From Toxonevra muliebris (lineage: Eukaryota > Arthropoda > Insecta > Diptera > Pallopteridae), in the NCBI GenBank assembly GCA_963691655.1, contig OY829326.1:98455340-98519339 (forward strand): a stretch of 64,000 nucleotides of DNA, in the 5' to 3' direction. How positions within the stretch are numbered: the first letter of the stretch is position 1; each line of letters begins with the position of its first letter. The notes beneath the pieces are model-generated. The model made no database searches, was not told the DNA's origin, and saw nothing but the letters and a program-made list of their open reading frames with translations. Below are positions 1 to 11,236 of the stretch, one piece after another. A program made the position numbers and the translations under genes.

Positions 1-299
1 CTAAAGTACGCATGGGATCTGATCGAAACAGCATTCGTTTTTTAATCTTAGGGTTTCTTTAAAAAGTGTGGTGCATTACAGCGCCAGACAAATTTAGAAC
101 TGGGCATACCACCTGTTTAATTGAAGGATGTCTAGAGACACGTTTGGGAACTACAGGGTTAATGCATTAAAATATCATCAAAAAAAGTCACAACTAAAAA
201 TTTTTGATTAATTTTCTAGTGTAAAATAAAAATAAACTTTTGTAATTTTTCCTAGAGCATAATCTGTAAGGATTTTCTACTAAATGGTCTATACATTAG
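1..299. other. AT-rich non-coding flank
   Basis: I see no gene, RNA or clear repeat here. The stretch ends at the TTAA that begins the piggyBac-like element. Confidence 0.5.
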
Positions 300-817
300 T
301 TAACCCTTTGACGCCCGAATTTTAATGGGGCTTGATAGAAAAATTTTATTTTAAAGTTATGGTTACTTAGGTCTTTCACAATTACGACACCAAATTGTAT
401 GCTTCTATATAGGTTTGTTTGTCCTTTATTAAAGTTTAACCCAGTAATGCCTTTTGCGGTTCCATATGGCACCTTGTCGCTGATCCGTTCCTGAGCCAGG
501 TTTAAAAACGATTACTTTCTCAAGTTACTTTCTTGATCTATCTACTTTGGTTCCCGCTCGTCCTTAATGGCTTAAAAAAATAGCTGTAGACAACCACAAA
601 ATAATCTGATTCCTCCAATTTTTTGATTTTCATAATATGAGAATATTATTTCCTTATCTCTTATAAACATATTTTATAAAGAAAATTTCCAGTAATAACG
701 CATTTTTTTTTCAAAAAATAGTGCAAAAGCGTTAGTAGTAAAATTTGTTGAACACCTTATATATACCGCATAAAAGTGAATGTTGCATATATGCAACATT
801 GGGTATGAAAGAGTTAA
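300..817. mobile_element. piggyBac-like MITE with TTAA flanks
   Basis: The segment is bounded by TTAA at 300-303 and at 814-817. Its left end reads TTAACCCTTTGACGCCC, and the reverse complement of its right end reads TTAACTCTTTCATACCC, a 13/17 match. TTAA target sites and ends that begin CCC/CTC are typical of the piggyBac superfamily. At about 518 bp without an open frame it is non-autonomous. A perfect 18-bp palindrome, TGTTGCATATATGCAACA, sits just inside the right end at 781-798 and may be a subterminal hairpin or transposase site. The family assignment is inferred from termini only. Confidence 0.6.
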
Positions 818-2856
818 AAAAAATGTTTATTCAGCTCAGAAATAGTTTTTTTCGTTTGAGTTCACTAACCTAAAATTAAAAATATTGAGTTGTGTCACCT
901 TTGAAGTGGGTGTGCGACATGTATTTAAAAAAACTTAATCTTCCATCTCTCTTGAAATTTTCAAAAAGTAATGTCAAAACAATAGTGGTAAACGCGATTC
1001 AGAAATATACTGGAAAAACAGCCGTATCATCTGGTCACCCTATAACTACTTAGGTCCATAGTTGATATTTACTTTAAGCACAGGTAGGGTATAAAAATTT
1101 CAGGCTTGACCGCACTTAATATTGATGTTGTTGACGTTTTTGCTTTTATCACATTTTTTATTTTATTTTATGCTGTCATCGCCAGCGTTCAACAGCATCA
1201 GCAGCTTTTGGCACACACAACATCATAAACAACAGTTGCTGTTGTTGTTTTTTTATTATTATTGTTGGTTGCTACTGTGCCGCTTGCTGCTGTTGTTGTT
1301 TTAACTGCTGCCACTGCAGTGGTGCGTGCTTTAGTTCAGGCTCACCTTGTAAATGATTAAAATGTGTAGCAAAAATTGAAATTCCTAGAGAAATCAAAGT
1401 TTTTTATTAATACAACAACAAAACTAAATCCAAAAAAATCAAAAAATCGGAATGTTTCACATATTTATTTATTTACGTTATTTGAAGTTCTGTGAACTTT
1501 ACGACTGCTGCATAAAATTATAAAATTAAATACAAAAAAAATTTGCAATTTAAATTCTTTGGAAATATGGAAATATTTCAACGGAAAGCAAAAACAAAAT
1601 AAAAGATAAAAGAGATCAAAGTTTATTTTTTGCACGTTCGATAAGCGCCACGATACAGTCACATGTGTGCATGTTTCTCTCTCTTTCCCTCATACACCTG
1701 CTCTATATGTTGTGTATGAACATGCCCGGTGTCACAATCATATTGCTTGATGATGTGATTGCTTGATGATGTTGCTGAGATCTTTGATAAGACTGATTTG
1801 TCAATTTTGAAATTTTTGCAAAACCGATATTTGTTTTTGTACTTACTAATAGGCGGAAGCATTTCATATCTACGACAAACACCAAAATATTCTTACATAA
1901 ATAAATTAATTAACTAATTAATTAAGTAAATTTTGTTTATAATTTTTAGTGATTTAATGATTGTTTGATATGTTGATTATCATCATCTTAGCATCATTCT
2001 TAAGGCACTAAATAAATACATAAATAAATGAATAAACATTTATCTGAAAAAATCATAAAGAATGCAAACGCGATAAAAGCATGAGCAGCACGTTGCAAAC
2101 CGGACAAGTGGACAACGACAACAACCGCAACAACAAGATTATCCACACAGCCGTAGTCAAATAGTCACAGTCACAGTCGTAAACACTGCTTAAATACTCG
2201 TAGTACTTGTAGTTTAAAAAATTCTTGGATTTGTTTACGTGCGAAATAAATTTTCAGGGCTGCACATGCTTGAGTTGCTTGACACCGGTATACTCAAGAG
2301 GAATTTGCCAAATTGTCAATAAATCGAACGACAAATAATCGATTTTAGTTCGTTGTTTTTTTCCAACTAAAGTAAATGTTGTTCTAATAAATTGCTCAGT
2401 TTATTGACCTAAACTTGATGCTCGTTAGTTTTGTTTCGTCGGTAAAGGAAAGTTTTATAGATATAAATTTTGTTATGTTATATTTCAAATTAATTATATT
2501 TGTTAATTTTATGTAAAAAGAGTACAAGCAAGTGCAAAATTTGTTTCCAGTATGAGCGACGATAGCTGTCCTTGGTAAAAAATGGGGAAAAATTTTTGCA
2601 CGCATGCCTATGAAATGGCTAACACTGATCTAGATCCAGACTTAATTTTTACGCCATTTGTTGGTTTTTTCCGGTTGATCTTTTGCTAAAGTTTTATTGG
2701 AGCTCTTTTTCTGCAGCCGTAATCTGGGAGAATGGTTACCTCCTATCGTGTAATCATATTTTTCAGACTCTAAAAAGTGTAGGGATTCTGTTGGCACGCA
2801 AAATTTTATGACCAATTTTCTGCGGATGTGTATTTTTGTCAAAAAATATAAATATG
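818..2856. other. AT-rich non-coding DNA with microsatellites
   Basis: No convincing exon was found. A GTT/GCT/CAG-rich patch lies at about 1190-1318, and TGATGA-rich DNA at about 1735-1775. Short open frames here are low-complexity or rich in A/T-encoded residues. A CAA/ACAG-rich tract at about 2090-2190 resembles fly leader or intron DNA but has no supporting splice signals. Confidence 0.5.
1192..1318. repeat. GTT/GCT/CAG microsatellite patch
   Basis: Interrupted runs of GTTGTT, GCTGCT and CAGCAG are visible. They translate to Gln/Leu/Phe runs in some frames and explain the 60-codon open frame at 1122-1304, which I do not regard as a gene. Confidence 0.7.
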
Positions 2857-3481
2857 TACCCGGGTATGAGACACCTACAAAAATCCACTAAAAATTGGGA
2901 AATATGAATTAAAAACACCATAACTATTTATAAATATAAATTTGTTTATTTTGACAGTTTTTAATCATCATCTCCCTCTTAGTCATCGTCTTCTCCATCC
3001 AAATCTCTATCGCAATGTTTGCACACTTCAAATGAACAGGCCGCTTTCATGTGATGCATTTGATGGAGGATTTTCTTTTTTGTGGTTGACATGCCTAAAA
3101 ATACAAAAATGGATCAAAACAGTAGTTAAGTGGCGTTTCATACGCGGTGATATCCTATGAATCTGGAAAATAATCCCATTTCGAGAAGAACAAAAAAAAT
3201 TGTTTTCAACCATATATTAACATAAGACAAAATTGGATCGCAAAATATATGTAAAACACTAAATGCTAATGCATTGCACTCACATTTTTCAACTAATTTG
3301 AAAAAAATCAAAAAAATATACGATGTTTGCTTGTATCACAAGCAATAATAATAATTCATTGCGGTGTTTCCACCAAAAACTGGCTAATGTCAAAAAAAAA
3401 GTTTGACAGTACTCAGATCGGCAATATTGATATTGCATGAGGTAAAGAATCCATCGTCTCATACCCGGGAACACTCCCCTA
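2857..3481. mobile_element. TA-flanked pogo-like element remnant (GGGG-type ends)
   Basis: The motif CCCGGGTATGAGAC at 2859-2872 faces its inverted copy at 3456-3469. On the right the repeat continues outward as AACACTCCCC followed by TA, so the full end is GGGGAGTGTT plus CCCGGGTATGAGAC (24 bases). The left copy lacks the outer ten bases and may be truncated. Spacing and termini match the elements at 5554-7255 and 49385-50904 (TA site, GGGGA start; GAGAC close to the inner edge in the first). The minus strand carries a cysteine-rich C-terminal tail. Tc1/mariner-pogo placement is inferred from TA flanks and that tail. Confidence 0.55.
2979..3092 (-). pseudogene. C-terminal tail of a transposase-like protein, Cys-rich
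   Basis: This minus-strand frame of 37 codons ends in a stop at 2979-2981. It contains CSFEVCKHCDRDLDGEDDD, a CxxC pair followed by an acidic end. Insect pogo-type transposases often end in a small zinc-binding, PHD-like tail with an acidic terminus, and this fits. The upstream catalytic domain was not found, so it is a relic and not a working gene. Similarity is by pattern only. Confidence 0.4.
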
Positions 3482-4214
3482 CATATTTATACATAAATAA
3501 TTAAATCACATATCGATGTCGAAGACTATATTCTCTTTATTACTTCATTACGCAGCATTTAGCGTATTTTAAATTGAAAAAAAAAACGCGCTGAGCGCTA
3601 AATCACTTTTTTCCGCGTTTTAATTTTCAAAAAGCACTAAATTTAGTGGAAAAAGCGCTGAGTTGGCCACACTGCTGATAACCATCACGGTACCAGCTCA
3701 TTTGCCAAACTAATGGTTGGTTACTCAATCCTTTCAGTTAAGATTTTTAACTGGGGTTGATAGATAACTTTTGCATCAAATTCATTAGTACTTTGGACTG
3801 AAAAAAATTGCGTTATTCTTCAGGACTTTTGCCAGCGGCCGAACACGAGCAGCCAACACCAAATTAGATATGGATTCTTCGAAGTTTTTTTAATAGTTAT
3901 CCTTATGTAGTTAAAAAAATTTGGTCTAATTGAAAAATATTTAGGTCTACCCCAAAAGGGTTCCAAAGTTCGAAATAAAATAAATGAAATAAAATAATCA
4001 GCTATTCTATAAGTAGATTGAACATATCGATTTGTATTTGGCATACATTTTGCCCATAGTTTTATTTGATACCAAACCTAACAAAAAAGGCTACAAGAAA
4101 ATACCAGTACGTTTTTCACAGAGCGAGCGAAATCGCCAAAAACGCCAATATTGGCTTATAGAGTAGTCCATAACTCAGTCTTCATACTATCGATATGCAT
4201 GCATATGGTACTGT
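3482..4214. other. AT-rich non-coding DNA
   Basis: No gene was recognised. A self-complementary patch around GCGCTGAGCGC occurs near 3588-3660. A 14-bp palindrome, ATATGCATGCATAT, lies at 4193-4206 just before the dispersed repeat. Confidence 0.45.
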
Positions 4215-4818
4215 TGCACACTGGTCGCTGCCATAGGCCAAAAATAAAAAAAATCAAAGTCAAAAGTTTGGTACCAAATGTGTCATCCCTATTTCCTATA
4301 AGCTTTTCAAAAGTTTGGTAGTTGTTATTTTATTTTAACCGTATTTTCTAAGAATAACTTTAAAAGAGAGAGCATGCATTTAGTTGGTTCTTGGAGTGTG
4401 AGCAGATTGAAAGTGAAGTGTTACTTTAAAAAATTCCAAAAAATATAAATCAATATTGTATTGAAAGAAATCAAAATGAATATTAGAAAGAAAGGTATTG
4501 GCTTCATTTTCAAATAATTTTAATGTTCTTAACTTGTGTCTACTTTTTATAAAATTAATGTTGTGCCAATACCATTGTCAGTGTTTTCTTGTCCATATAA
4601 TTAAATTTCAGTTAGAATTTACTTGTTTTCCCCCCTGATTCACCCATAGGAATTTTTTCTTACTTTTAAGTCAACGTTTTAAGTGTGTAGGTGTTCAATC
4701 CGCCCATTTTATCATATAATAATCTCCACATTGTTTCAAAGACGTAACCAAAGTTTTACAATTATATCTCAACTGGAAGTATTTTTGGCCGCTGACTCCA
4801 TACAAGTCCGACCACTAT
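4215..4818 (+). repeat. dispersed repeat family, copy A
   Basis: This segment aligns over its whole length with 27737-29256 once the insertion in that copy is removed. Both begin GCACACTGGTCG.TGCCATAGGCC and share many blocks, for example AATGTTGTGCCAATACCATT and TTTTTGGCCGCTGACTCCAT, and end at CCACT. Divergence is moderate, with scattered substitutions and small indels, so the copies are old. There is no long open frame shared by the two copies, and the 90-codon frame at 4683-4955 is probably accidental. The element class is unknown. A tRNA-like stretch lies shortly downstream. Confidence 0.75.
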
Positions 4819-4954
4819 GCGTTGGAAAGGTAATTGAAATTAATTTTATAAATTTGCGAAAATCATGCTGCTTTTCGTTTGTTTTTTTTTGTAAAAAATG
4901 CCAAATTATCTTTTTTAGAGCTTATAAGGAGTTCAGAACCACAGTTCGATTTTG

Positions 4955-5025
4955 ACCGTGCTGAGTATCAAATCCGGCCACCCTACGTAGCTGTCCAGCA
5001 GACTGACCTATACGCCACCAGAGAA
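4955..5025 (-). repeat. tRNA-like (SINE head?) sequence
   Basis: Read on the minus strand, GGTGGCGTATAGGTCAGTCTG resembles an A-box region and GGATTTGATACTC a decayed B box (consensus GGTTCGANTCC), spaced as in a tRNA gene. The acceptor stem is not convincing, so this is a tRNA-derived relic and not a functional tRNA. Confidence 0.35.
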
Positions 5026-5551
5026 TAATAACAATCATCAGGGCTAATCAGTGTCTGCATCTTTATTTCATTTACGCCGCACAATGGAATGAATCTAAGT
5101 GGTCAAAAAATCAAAGTTGCCAATTTGGTTTAAATTTTGCCCATGTGCGTTGGAACCTATTAAAAAATTATAAATCTATTTCCATTTCTCGCAAATCTGG
5201 TAAGTACGATTGAAATTTGTTTATAAAAATATTTCGACTGACGACGTATTATAAGTCAAAATCATTTGTTCTTTACTAAGTTCAAGTTTAGTTTAAGTTT
5301 TAGTATTTTGTACATACTTCTGATAAAATAAAGAAACTTTACTACTATTACTACTACTACTATACAATGAAGCTCCGACTTGGAGCAAAAAATTCCACAC
5401 ATATTTCTTCTAAAAAAAATGCAACATTTTTACGATTACTTTTTAAGTTATTAACAATTTGCTCATGATAAATACTCACATTGTACACTGTGCGCATGTA
5501 GTAGGGCAATTTTTAGTTGTTTCGGCACATTTGTTTTGAAATTATAAGTAT
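5026..5551. other. AT-rich non-coding DNA
   Basis: It holds a short ACT trinucleotide run near 5340-5361 and nothing else that I can support. Confidence 0.45.
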
Positions 5552-7257
5552 TAGGGGAAAGGCATGCAAGTTGAGACGGATTTTGTTTTTATTTCCAAAA
5601 TTTTTTACTAAAAAAAATATCACTGAAAGCTATAAATCGTTGCAAACGTAATATCTTGGGCTACATCTTTGCTGCAGAAAATAGTTGCATTGCTGGAAAA
5701 ATTTAAAAAGTTTTGGCCAATTTTCCGAACATATGTTTTTTGGCAAAAAAATTATTGACATTCAGGTTGAGACAGTCATAGAAATTAAGAAAATGTTGGA
5801 ACAAAAAACATCATAACGATTAATTTTAAAGTATTATTGTTTTATTATTTATCATAAAGGCCTCAGCCATGAAGAAGATAAGAAATTTCATTAATTTTCG
5901 TCAGAAAGATCGGCATCAGAGTCGCGATTTCGGCACGTGAAATAACTTCGCGTTATGTTGGCACACTTTAAATGGAATGGTTGTTGACACTTGTTGCATT
6001 CCACGGAATTTGTGCTGGTTAGTTTCGCTGGTAAATTCTTCATACATAAGTATCATACAGAAATCAACATCTTCATCTGAAGACGACGTTTTCTTTTTTT
6101 CGACTGCCCGTGTTCGCTTATTATAAAAGTTCAATAGCAATTCCGAGCATAAACAAGCATTAAAATGAGGTCTCTGACGTTATCCCTTCAAAACATATAA
6201 CGGCACATAGTGTCTCAACCTGCAAGCATCGCTGATATTTTGAAATGATGTACTATTTTTGTTCACTATTCAAGATATGCTCAAAATTCCTTCGGAACAT
6301 TAAAAACTGTGGTACGAATGTTATTTTTGTACGGTTACAATGGGTGCATTTAGAAGGTACAGCTGTTGCGCAACTGTGACGTGTGTGTCTCTGAATGGGT
6401 TGTTGTGAATTTCTGCTCCGTGGAGCTGTTGGCATTTCGACGCTATTTTTTTCATCATATTATATTTCTGCTCTTTCGGGTCAGCATGTTGTTTCAAAAG
6501 ACCTGAGCTGTCTATTTTATTTATCGGTGACTTGGCGATTTTTAGACGGAGGCTGGTAGCCGATATTTTCTTTTGTTTCGGCGCCTGATATAAAAATACT
6601 CGAATATAATATTTTAATCAATCCTATTGTAAGCAAATTTATCTGTTTAATGTTATTCAATTCATATTATGAAGTTTGTCGTTCATTTGTTCTGTGAGTA
6701 CGGCTTAGCCGATAAATCACGGCCGGTGCAGGTTTCTGGCTTATAGTTAAAAAAATTTATATAAGAAAATATACATGATGTGTGCTGAAGATACAGTTTC
6801 AATTCAATATACAATTGGCGAGTGTATTTAATAATAGATATCTTTCATTATTTTTGTCTTTGATAAAATTAAAATTTTTTCACTTTTTTGTTTCTCAAAA
6901 AATAAAACAGCTGTTTCTCAAAAATATGGCAAATGATCCATCATGTCATTCAGAAGACACAAAATGTATATATGTAGCAGAAGCGAATTTAATCTCAACA
7001 TGTTGAGCCTCCGGTGTGTCTTCTGAATGCAACCAATAACTACACTTTTTTTACATTTAGAAAATTCTCAAATTCACTTTTTTCACAAAAATTGTTTGGA
7101 TTTTCTCTTTGAAATATAAGGAATGGCAACAAATAGGTCTCTCTGTAATGAAAAATTTACTACTGATGTTATATCAACGTGGCAGGAGGAACATTCGTAT
7201 CGTTAGTGGAAAAAAATAAAAATATTGGACTGTCTCAACCTGCATGCCTTTCCCCTA
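5552..7257. mobile_element. TA-flanked pogo-like transposon remnant with 24-bp TIRs
   Basis: Left end: TA then GGGGAAAGGCATGCAAGTTG followed by AGAC. Right end, reverse complemented: TA then GGGGAAAGGCATGCAGGTTG followed by AGAC. The arms match at 23 of 24 bases and are flanked by TA at 5552-5553 and 7256-7257. At about 1.7 kb it is shorter than a full pogo-class element (about 2 kb in Drosophila). Shorter internal copies of the TIR core occur at 5764-5775 (AGGTTGAGACAG) and 6211-6228 (GTCTCAACCTGCAAGCAT). A frameshifted cysteine-rich protein tail lies between these internal copies on the minus strand. No DDE/DDD core is recognisable. Class assignment is inferred. Confidence 0.7.
5891..6140 (-). 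pseudogene. frameshifted C-terminal zinc-binding tail of a pogo-like transposase
   Basis: On the minus strand a Lys/Ser/Asp-rich linker (about residues 10-25 of the frame beginning at 6140) leads into DFCMILMYEEFTSET. The original reading frame then shifts to give NSVECNKCQQPFHLKC, ANITRSYFTC and an acidic end with a stop at 5891-5893. The CxxC...HxxC...C spacing resembles the PHD-like tails of insect pogo-type transposases. One frameshift and a missing second cysteine of the first pair show decay. It lies between two internal copies of the TIR core. Confidence 0.5.
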
Positions 7258-7575
7258 CATATTTCGTCATTGGAAATATAATTTATTTGTTGTAACACCA
7301 TCTTAAAAAAAATTATATAAAACTTCCTATTGGCAAAATTTCATAGAAACTATTCGCTATTTTGGAGTCGGTATTGGACATTTTATATCTTAATTTTAAT
7401 AATTAAATAGAAATGTGAACTGCCAAATTTGGAAAAAATTTGCAAGACTGAAATCAGTGACTGCAATATAATCCTTTACAACAAATTATTTTTGTACGTG
7501 ATATAATATTTTCATCCAAACCTACTTGTGCTCCTTATAAACGAAACTCTTAAAAAGTCCTCTTAACCTTTGATT
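7258..7575. other. non-coding spacer
   Basis: The spacer runs from the right TA of the pogo-like element to the first recognisable codons of the retrotransposon. Nothing else is seen. Confidence 0.4.
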
Positions 7576-7977
7576 TCAGATTTGTGAGGGTGATTTAACT
7601 TTCACCCAGGTTATTGAATACTCCGAAGAAGTTAAATACTTTGGTATCACACTTGATAAAAGACTTAGTTGGAGTGCTCACCTTAAAAATGTGCTTACAA
7701 AAGTTACTAGGAATTTCTGAGTCTGCGGGAAACTCCCTGGAAAGATCTGGGGTCTTACACCCAAAATGATTTTCTGTCTATATATGGTACAATGATAGTT
7801 AGGTCAATCGTAGCATATACTGCGCTAGTGTGGTGGCCTAAGAACATGCAGGGCTTGGCTATCAGCAAACTTAACAAGCTACAAAGACTTTCGTGCCTCC
7901 CAATTGCAGGGGGGGCCATGAGCACCTGCTCCACTCCTGGGATTAAGATTATGAGCGGAAGGCAGCCGCAATTATAG
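7576..7977 (+). pseudogene. reverse transcriptase C-terminal relic
   Basis: The first frame reads VKYFGITLDKRLSWSAHL, the classical non-LTR block after the catalytic FADD motif (YLG..LD..L.W..H). It continues to KIWGLTPKM after one in-frame stop. A frame change at about 7792 gives IVRSIVAYTALVWWP and then KLNKLQRLSCLPIAGG, another conserved block. The upstream palm and fingers are absent, so the insertion is 5'-truncated. Confidence 0.8.
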
Positions 7978-8120
7978 CTTTGAGGTGGCAAGTTTCATTT
8001 CTAAGGAATACCACCGCTCATTTGACCATTCTTAGAAAAATTCCTAAAAAAATTTAGATTTTATGGCTAGGGATCTAAGCTTCGGCCAGAAATTTTATAT
8101 TACCCTTCCGTCCAGCCTGA

Positions 8121-8520
8121 TTGGAATGCACAACTCTCAAATGCGGTCCCATCGCTCTCAATTGGTATGCTGATGGTTCTGGTGCTGGTGTCGTTGAACC
8201 AAACTCTCGAATCTCAATTCCACTGGGTCTAGTATATCTTAAACCGAAATATACGCAAATGGGACGTGTGGTAGAATTATCCTTAATAATTGATAGTAAA
8301 ACGGCTCTTAAAACACTTTCATCAAGGAGCTTCTCTTTGAAGTTGATGAAGAGGTGTTTTGACAGTCTGCAACAGTTGTCTACTCTTAACAAAGTTACGG
8401 TTTGTTATGTACCAGGCCACTGTGACATTGACAGGTAATGTAGCTGCTGACGAACAGGGCAGGGTTCGTCGGCTCTTTACACAGCCCCCGATCTATTTTG
8501 TGGAATCGGCTGGACTAGTT
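8121..8520 (+). pseudogene. RNase H domain relic of the non-LTR element
   Basis: WYADGSGAGV gives the first catalytic aspartate region and LIIDSKTALKTL the DS motif of the third strand-helix block. VCYVPGHCDID followed by a +1 frameshift and ADEQGRV corresponds to the WVPGH...N..AD block. The segment between the first two blocks is shortened, which suggests loss of the glutamate-containing helix. It would have removed the RNA strand during reverse transcription in the intact element. Confidence 0.75.
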
Positions 8521-8654
8521 CCAAATCAATCACAGAGACCTAGGCGAGAGAGGAATGGATATTTTATTGGCATATTGTCCCAGGTTTTAAAGAGGCCAAG
8601 AAACATCTCTCACCTTTCATTCTCACGAAATTCCTGATTTTAAATAAAGCGGGT

Positions 8655-8918
8655 TTGAGAGTACTCTTGGGCTTTCTATCCGGCCAATATGTGATCAGAT
8701 ATCACCTAAATAAATCAGGTCTGTCAAACGAGGCAGAACACCGTCTATGTATGGAGGATGATGAGACGACATTACACAATCTGTGTGAGTGTCCAACCTT
8801 GGCTTGGCAAAGAAAGGGGACTTTCAGCAAACCGTTTCAAACTGGTAACGAAATTAAAACCTCTTTAATAAAAGATGTTCTAGTCTTCATCAGCATAGCA
8901 GGTAGTCTTTTGTCTTAA
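8655..8918 (+). pseudogene. C-terminal cysteine motif of the non-LTR element
   Basis: LGFLSGQYVIRYHLNKSGL is followed by HRLCMEDDETTLHNLCECP, giving the C-x(9)-H-x(2)-C-x-C zinc-knuckle-like motif seen at the ORF2 end of fly I/LOA-type elements. The stop is near 8916. The 3' sequence after it (GGGGCCATGGTACAAAAGACC) resembles 3' untranslated regions of such elements. Confidence 0.7.
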
Positions 8919-9010
8919 TTTGGGGCCATGGTACAAAAGACCTTATAGGTCGCGGTATCTGACTTTCGGGTTGTCCCAACCGTACCAGAGATAACAATAA
9001 TACCCTTCAA

Positions 9011-11236
9011 CCTTATCTGATCTATATCTGTAGACTTGAATCAATTCAAAATATCAGGCCATAAAGGAATGAAATTTTTTCAGATTTTGTTTATTTTTCA
9101 TGCAAAACGATGTCCGAGTGTACCACGCATCAGCGTAAAACAAAATGAAACATAGAGAAAAAAATTTACAATAATAGAATAAACGTATAGAGTAAGAAAC
9201 GTATTTTTGCCTGCAGGCATGATATCTGAAAACTCATCATTGTAAAGTTCATACACTAATTTGACGGTTATGCCTCAGGATTAGGTTAGAACTAGGTTCA
9301 GAGGGAAGAGCTCAGGTGATAAAATGTGTGCCATCACGGATCCAATTTTTCTTCATTATGATCTCAATCTGACTATGATGAATTTGTATTTGGAACCATC
9401 TTATTCTCCTAAAGAATCTCTAGAAGTTATGTGGAGCATTATCTGTCAGTTCAACCAGGTCATCAAACAACCGGTTCTGCTTATGATTCTTCTGTCGCTT
9501 TTGGGGATTGTGACATTTACACAGGTAGCTTTTAAAATAAACATATCATGTGATACCTAATCTGTGCTTATGGCACAAATAGCATTTCAGTAGTAATATG
9601 GATCTCTTTCCCTCTTATTAAAAGTAAGAAAACCCTTTGTCATTTTTCATTCAACCTCCTTGTCAGTTTCTAACAATTTTGAACTTTATTCCTGTTATGC
9701 TCATCGATTCCAGGAAGTTTTTATGCTCTGAAGTTTGCTGAGTTTCTCGAAGTTAATATATATAATTCTAAAACAAATTATTTATAAGTTCATTACTATT
9801 TTGTTAGCGTTAACGAATGTGGGAATTTTTCTGCCAAGAATGCATTATAATTTTGTTTATTCGATTTTGCTTCATATTAATTGTTTTCTTTGGTATGTAT
9901 GTATACATACAGATGGTAAAATACATTAACTATTGTAAATATTTATGATTATCATAGAATACTAATAATAAAATAAACTATTATAAATACATATGATTAT
10001 CACAAATTAATAATAAAGCGTTTTAGAAAATGTAAACAAAATAGTAAATTATAGTAAACTTGCATGTATGCAAAACAATGCAGCAGTTAAGCTTCCTTCC
10101 TGCGTTGCATTTGCATATACTACTCGTAAATATCAGTAGAGAACAGAAGCAGCTGGCAGGTTGTAGGTAGCAGCAGGTAGTAGTAAGTAGTAACATTAGC
10201 ACACAATTAAACCCCTACCCCTGTCCTTCACACATTTTACTAAGATACAACAACACCAACAAGCGCTGATGTGCACGGATTTACTTAGTTAACGAAGTTA
10301 CTGCGCCCACTTTCGAACCTTCAAGATATTATACAAAAACAAAAAACACACATATGAATTTTATTTTTATATTCCGATATTTGTTTTAAAAAATCACTAT
10401 AAATAAAAATAAACATGTGTAGTTACATATGTATGTATGTGCATAGTAGCAGTTGCGCATGCGTTATCACTGTGAATTCATATACAATAGTATTTAATTG
10501 AAAATTTGCATAAACAATGCGATGCGCACATGCCAGCACCAAAACGCAATTTCATTAAGTTTAAGCTTCAATTTCCATGTTGGAGAGCGTGAGTAGATAC
10601 GCCAAACTTGCAAGTAACGATTGATATATTTTATGTACTGTGAGTATTTTGTTCAATTATTGTTTTTATTTTTCGTTTAATTTTGTTTTACGGATGCGAC
10701 TTGCGTGCGTGTTATTGAAAATGGTCATTTTTTGTTTTTGATATCGGTACAAGCTCGTGTAGTTTAAAAATATAAGAAACTCAATTTAGTTATTTAATTT
10801 TTTAAAAACGTTTTTTTTTTGTTTTTTTTTTGGTGTAAAATTTTTTTAAGCATTGAAACAATCGATTTATTGAACCATTGGTTTATCGATTTTTGGTTGC
10901 TGTTTCATTTTTACATTCAAAATTATGCAAACGCATACCTTAAAGTTAATGTCGTATTTAAATTTTTTTTCACTGATTTTTTTAGTTTCAAGGAGTTGAG
11001 TTGAATTTTTTTCTTTCTTGCAGTTGTAATTTGCATATTTTAACCAAGAAACAAAAATTATTCACAAGGTAGTACCTGCAATAAAATAAAGAAACATTTG
11101 GTACATAGCGAAAAAGAGAGGTTAATTATTTTTTTTTTACTGCTTGTTGCCCTCTGAATCTTTATTATTGTGTTAATATCTTTGAACACAGAATTCATTT
11201 TTGTTAAAAATCAAATATTTTACATTTGTTTGCACA
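9011..11236. other. AT-rich non-coding DNA
   Basis: No exon was recognised. A 78-codon plus-strand frame at 9324-9560 has ordinary amino-acid composition and a hydrophobic C-terminal half, but no family that I recognise. Its end (ACAGGTAGCT) is only a weak splice donor. A run of AGCAGGTAGTAG units near 10150-10190 and TATGTATG units near 10430 are simple repeats. Confidence 0.4.

Larger units (their letters stand above)
7576..9010 (+). mobile_element. 5'-truncated non-LTR retrotransposon (RNase H-bearing clade)
   Basis: Three collinear protein relics on the plus strand are, in order, the end of the reverse transcriptase, an RNase H domain and the C-terminal cysteine motif. Stops and frameshifts separate them. 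After the last stop (about 8918) a 3' untranslated part continues to about 9010. RT-RNase H order places it in the I/LOA/R1-type assemblage. The exact clade needs alignment. It cannot be active. Confidence 0.8.

Noticed and set aside
8075..8392. 105-codon minus-strand frame opposite the RNase H relic
   Set aside because: It is a shadow of the plus-strand RNase H coding sequence, and the plus-strand motifs (WYADGS, LIIDSKTAL) are recognisable.
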